Shown here one piece after another: positions 60,485 through 64,000 of a stretch of DNA of 64,000 nucleotides; the first letter of the stretch is position 1; each line of letters starts with the position of its first letter. The notes under the pieces are model-generated. The model ran no database searches and was not told the origin of the DNA. It saw only the letters and a list, made by a program, of their open reading frames with translations. The position numbers and the translations under genes were made by a program. This DNA comes from Osedax fenrisi (lineage: Eukaryota; Annelida; Polychaeta; Sabellida; Siboglinidae), in NCBI GenBank assembly GCA_964019155.1, contig OZ025242.1:88046705-88110704 (forward strand), read 5' to 3'.

Positions 60485-60581
60485 ATAAACAATAATATAA
60501 GATAACTTCTTAATATTATTTTAAGACCAATTTTATTGGTACGGAAAGGGATTGAGCCAGCTCCTACTACTTATGCATTTA
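60485..60581 (-). mobile_element. SINE body fragment, part 1 of a split SINE
   Basis: ccaataaaattggtcttaaa and ataatattaagaagttatct on the minus strand match the body of the SINE at 25290-25566 (aaataggtcttaaaataata and so on). The degenerate tRNA-like head breaks off at the TA at 60580, where the 1.7-kb element is inserted. Confidence 0.7.
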
Positions 60582-62296
60582 AGGGCAGGCGTAACCTTCG
60601 ATTTTATTTTTTAGGGAATTTTTTTTTATATTAAAATATTCAAATTTAATTCATTATCTTTAAAATTATGTATAATATATCATATACAAATTATATGTAA
60701 ATTTTTATGTGAGAAAATTCGCGTATACACTCACAAAATGTACTGCATTACACAGCCATATGGCTACGATATAACCAGTGTATTACACGGACATTTTGTC
60801 AGTATAATACACAAATATTTGTTCATAATAAGACACGTTTTTATAAACACATTCTTTATACTCAATATTCTGAAGAACATTTTATATTATTGATACGCTT
60901 ATAGAATTATATACACTTATAGTATTATAGACTTACATATCGGTTATATTTAAAACATAAGTTTAATAATATTTGGAATATTAAATACAATGTTTCAATA
61001 TTAAATAATGAGTAATCATTATAATATTATTTTAAATTTATTATTTTAATTATCAATATAATTATGATTATAAAATTTGACAATTAAATGAAATTATGAT
61101 GATTTTAAAAAACCATAGATACTTAAATAATTTATGATTTTAAAATATTAACTTTATTTATTATATAAATAAAAAATATTAACTTAAATATAAATTAAAA
61201 TAATAATTGATAATTAATTTACACTACTACTAAATTTGATCAATATAACAAAATAAAGAAAAGGTAAAATAGTATATTTTTTCTATATTAAAATAAATAA
61301 TATATTTGTAAATGAATATTATAGTGACAAAATTTCAATTTTTGTTAGTGTAATACACGGATATTTAGTCTGTGATTTACACGACCAATACACACATTTT
61401 TTTATATATATATTTTATTAATTTAAATACTATATAATAAAGAGTATAATTAATACTATTATATAACATATGTTAAATTAAACTATATTATTTATTTTTA
61501 GATATAGTGATTTATTTCGGTGTAATACATGGACATTTTTCCGTGTAAAACACATATATTAGTCACCTTACAAATGTATTGAATTTATATAAAACAATTA
61601 TTTTTTTTGTATAATAAATGTAAATACATTATTATATCTAATTGAAGATTAATTTATATATGATATATTAACTTATAATTATGTTTTAAATTTCTACCAT
61701 GTACAATTTCAATAAAAGTGTAAAATGTCCAGCTTTTACACGAGGTAAAACAAGGACAAAAAACACAAACATTTATTGTGAACATAAGTGCCTTAAATAC
61801 GAAGTTTAATCAAACACCTATTAAAAATGGTGAAATTTAATAATTAGAAAAGAAGCAATTAAAACTGTAGATGCCTATATTACTGCTGTTTTTTTTCTTA
61901 TTTTTATTTTTTTTAATTTTTATAACTTTTGAACTCTTTTATGAATCTTTATAACATTTTCTGAGTATATATAATATTTTGTTATTATTACAAATATTAG
62001 TATAGCTATTTAAGCTAACATAAATATAATCTATTAATATAATTATTTTAAAAATAATAAAAAAAATGTTAATAAATTTATTTTAAAATAATTTTAATAT
62101 TATAATTAATTTTTCTTTATTTAATAAAAAATTGATTACTTTATGATGTACCTATATAACTAGAAAAGAATGTTATCTAGATAATTAAAAAAAATTAGAA
62201 AAAAATAATCATAAATAAAAAAGATATAACCTGTTAAAAAATAGCTATTTTTCCCTATCTTTTACATGTAAACGCCAGCAAGGTTACGCCAGCCCT
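60582..62296. mobile_element. 1715-bp DNA transposon with TA target duplication, inserted in a SINE
   Basis: The left end is AGGGCAGGCGTAACCTTCG; the right end as reverse complement is AGGGCTGGCGTAACCTTGC (16 of 19 match). TA lies outside both ends (60580-60581, 62297-62298), and the flanks rejoin to form one SINE. Internally, gtgtaatacacggacattt-like units recur around 60776, 61346, 61520 and 61715 in varied form, each with a nearby inverted tacac partner. No transposase ORF. TA duplication suggests the Tc1/mariner-like group, but the terminal sequence is not one I recognise. Confidence 0.78.
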
Positions 62297-62327
62297 TAGT
62301 GATTTAGACAACTGACCCACCCAGCAG
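62297..62327 (-). mobile_element. SINE head, part 2 of the split SINE
   Basis: The minus strand reads ctgctgggtgggtcagttgt and ctaaatcacta, comparable to the head ctgcctgtgtggctcagatg of the 25.3-kb SINE. It is continuous with 60485-60581 once the inserted element is removed. Confidence 0.68.
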
Positions 62328-62433
62328 TTTTAATATCACAATTTCAATACATACATATCTACACACAAACATCCACAGACATATTCACTCAAACACACAT
62401 ACACATACAGCTTACCAAGAATAGATGTTTTGT

Positions 62434-62515
62434 TAAAAGCTGACCAATCTTTTAGGGCGTCTGCCTGTACCAGAAATAATTCGAATTCGCAACCTACCAG
62501 CCTACCTCCTGTAAC
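62434..62515 (+). pseudogene. tRNA-like sequence (SINE head)
   Basis: agctgaccaatcttttaggg, then cgtctgcctgtaccag, then aattcgaattc, follows tRNA order (D-arm, anticodon arm, B box). The stems are poorly paired and the B box is mutated. A CA/AC-rich stretch precedes it. Confidence 0.5.
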
Positions 62516-63016
62516 TGTGACGATAGGTATTGTTAGATTTAGTCACGAAGCGTTTAAAGTTTGAAATATAAATTCTTATTTTTAAATATAATTTATAATA
62601 TTCCATGTATAATAGTCTTGGCACCATCTTATTATCTATGATGTTAACATTTAATATAATATCACACATAAAAGTACTTAAAAGTGACATAAATAAGCAT
62701 TTATAAATACGAGCTCGAAAAATAGTTCATATAAATATGATATTTTTTCTAATCACGATGTACACAAAATTCAAATAATTAGTTTACGTTTTTGTTATAA
62801 TTTCTATGAAATAACGACTTTGAAAATTGTAATAACTATAATAATAAGTATAGATATCGCTACTTGTTTTAATATTTAAAATCGATTAAATGTATAGCCA
62901 ATGGGATGTTAGAATATATATATTACGCACTTGATTTAATATTAGCTATAATAACAAGCGTTATCTATCTTTACTATTTTATAAATAAACATTCGCATAC
63001 ATTTTATATACGATTT

Positions 63017-63039
63017 ATATATATATATATATATATATT
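63017..63039. repeat. (TA)n microsatellite
   Basis: Perfect TA run just before the CGGAC tandem block. Confidence 0.9.
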
Positions 63040-63044
63040 AGCGT

Positions 63045-63240
63045 TGTCATTCGGACCCTGACTTCGGACTTTATGTCATTGATACCGGACTGATACAGTA
63101 TCATTTATGATATACCGGACTCGGACCGGACTTTAATATTTAACTCGGACTATTTCGGACTCTAAATATTAGATTCGGACTATTTCGGATTTTAAATATA
63201 AGATTCGTATTATTTCGGATTTTTATTATTGGATATCTAA
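63045..63240. repeat. TCGGAC-rich ~30-bp tandem repeats
   Basis: tcggactatttcggactcta and aatattagat units repeat about four times (63148-63235) after a less regular set of cggac words from 63054. The block start ttgtcattcggaccctgact looks like a transposon end, but no partner was found. Confidence 0.7.
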
Positions 63241-63304
63241 AATACATTCCAATGTTTATCTTTGGGATTATATTTATTCGCGCCATTTTCAACCAACATA
63301 GCGG

Positions 63305-63500
63305 TTCTGTGTATGTATCCGCGACACTATTACTCAGCTTAGCATCCCTTTGTGTGAATAGGAGTCACTGTCAATCAAACTACTCCCCCCCCCACTTTGT
63401 ATATATCCGCGACACTGTTACTAAATATAGCGTCCCTTTGTGTGAATAGGCGCCTATGTCAATCAAACTACCCCGCCCTTCGTATGTATCCGCGACACTT
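63305..63500. repeat. 83-88-bp tandem repeat, ~2.3 units
   Basis: gtatccgcgacact at 63315, 63403 (gtatatatccgcgacact) and 63486. Between them are catccctttgtgtgaatagg / cgtccctttgtgtgaatagg and gtcaatcaaactac. Clearly more GC-rich than its surroundings. The 65-codon ORF over it is not convincing. Confidence 0.8.
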
Positions 63501-64000
63501 TTAATCCAAATTGCATCATTTTAAAATTATTCGTGCAACCATCAACATCATTATTTTAAATTTTTGTATTCATTTTAAATATTGTATACAAATTTAAGAG
63601 ATGATTCATATCGAAGAAGAAACTACACTGCCATTATAGGTACCTATCGGTTACCTATATTATAAGTTGTAATTTACAACTAGAATGTATTTAATCAATC
63701 TGGCCTGTCAATTTCAAATAATTTAATTTCTAAAAAAATGTGTTATTATAGATTTGTCAATTCATATTATTTATAAAATATTTATATATACTGATTACAT
63801 GATATAAAACATTTTCATTGCACAGAAGTTTTAATAATAATTGATCATATATAATAAATATACCATTTGAGGATCATTATTGCTAATAATTAATTTTGAA
63901 ATTATTATTTAAAAAAATAGCATTTTATAAATATGAAAGATCATAAATCACTAAAATCCAGTACTAAAATTATAGATATTAAAACCTGATATTTTTTTCA
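63501..64000. other. AT-rich DNA; no gene found
   Basis: Nothing supportable apart from a palindromic ataggtacctat near 63638-63649. Confidence 0.6.

Noticed and set aside
63252..63449. 65-codon ORF over the GC-richer tandem repeat
   Set aside because: The unit length is not frame-preserving and no domain is visible.

Overview
The window is metazoan nuclear DNA, roughly four fifths A+T by eye. The evidence is spliced genes with short AT-rich GT..AG introns, a long C2H2 zinc-finger array, L2-like LINE fragments, tRNA-derived SINEs, and piggyBac, hAT, pogo-like and PIF/Harbinger DNA transposons. There are no bacterial-style operons, CRISPR arrays or intact tRNA/rRNA genes. I cannot name the species. 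Many long ORFs in the window are only (TA)n/(TG)n microsatellites or shadows of genes.

Three protein-coding loci stand out. (1) 20052-25056, minus strand: a spliced gene I could assemble by hand into 23 coding exons that stay in phase throughout (2358 nt, 785 residues). It encodes two zinc knuckles followed by a tyrosine-recombinase-type domain with both box arginines, HMGH and the tyrosine. A decayed duplicate exon lies in one of its introns. (2) 37282-39415, minus strand: a two-exon gene for a 21-finger C2H2 protein whose array has expanded by a 420-bp, five-finger higher-order repeat. Its 3' end has also been duplicated in tandem. (3) 46779-51851, plus strand: a spliced piggyBac-type transposase with all DDD landmarks and the Cys-rich tail. 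It carries one frameshift, and its N-terminal linker is encoded by a tandem array of duplicated phase-0 exons. It is followed by six copies of a 349-bp satellite and a piggyBac-like terminus at TTAA (54384).

Layout. 1-7.9 kb: AT-rich DNA with an old LINE reverse-transcriptase relic and a 1.2-kb direct duplication. 7.9-11.5 kb: a nested block in which long inverted repeats flank a 1.5-kb hAT element (perfect 8-bp target duplication) and a 5'-truncated L2-like LINE. 11.5-12.1 kb: a 51-bp minisatellite. 14.9-17.7 kb: a giant inverted repeat whose arms carry tRNA-like sequences, one of them split by a 0.94-kb palindromic insertion. 17.7-19.0 and 29.8-31.1 kb: a near-identical 1.3-kb dispersed repeat built of ~0.5-kb monomers. 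25.3-36.2 kb: a SINE, a Harbinger-type MITE, two copies of an ~0.44-kb family, a pogo-like MITE with perfect 19-bp ends, and a BED-like exon remnant. 41.5 kb: a TTAACAACC MITE. 46.05 kb: a GC-rich nested palindrome standing alone in AT-rich DNA. 56.6-57.5 kb: a second L2-like 3' end. 58.2-60.5 kb: probably a degraded PIF/Harbinger element with two convergent gene ends. 60.58-62.30 kb: a 1.7-kb TA-flanked element that split a SINE. 63.0-63.5 kb: short GC-richer tandem repeats.

The window is therefore dominated by mobile elements and by inverted or tandem duplication. The same duplication process appears to have reached into all three genes, as finger expansion, an exon array and a dead exon copy.
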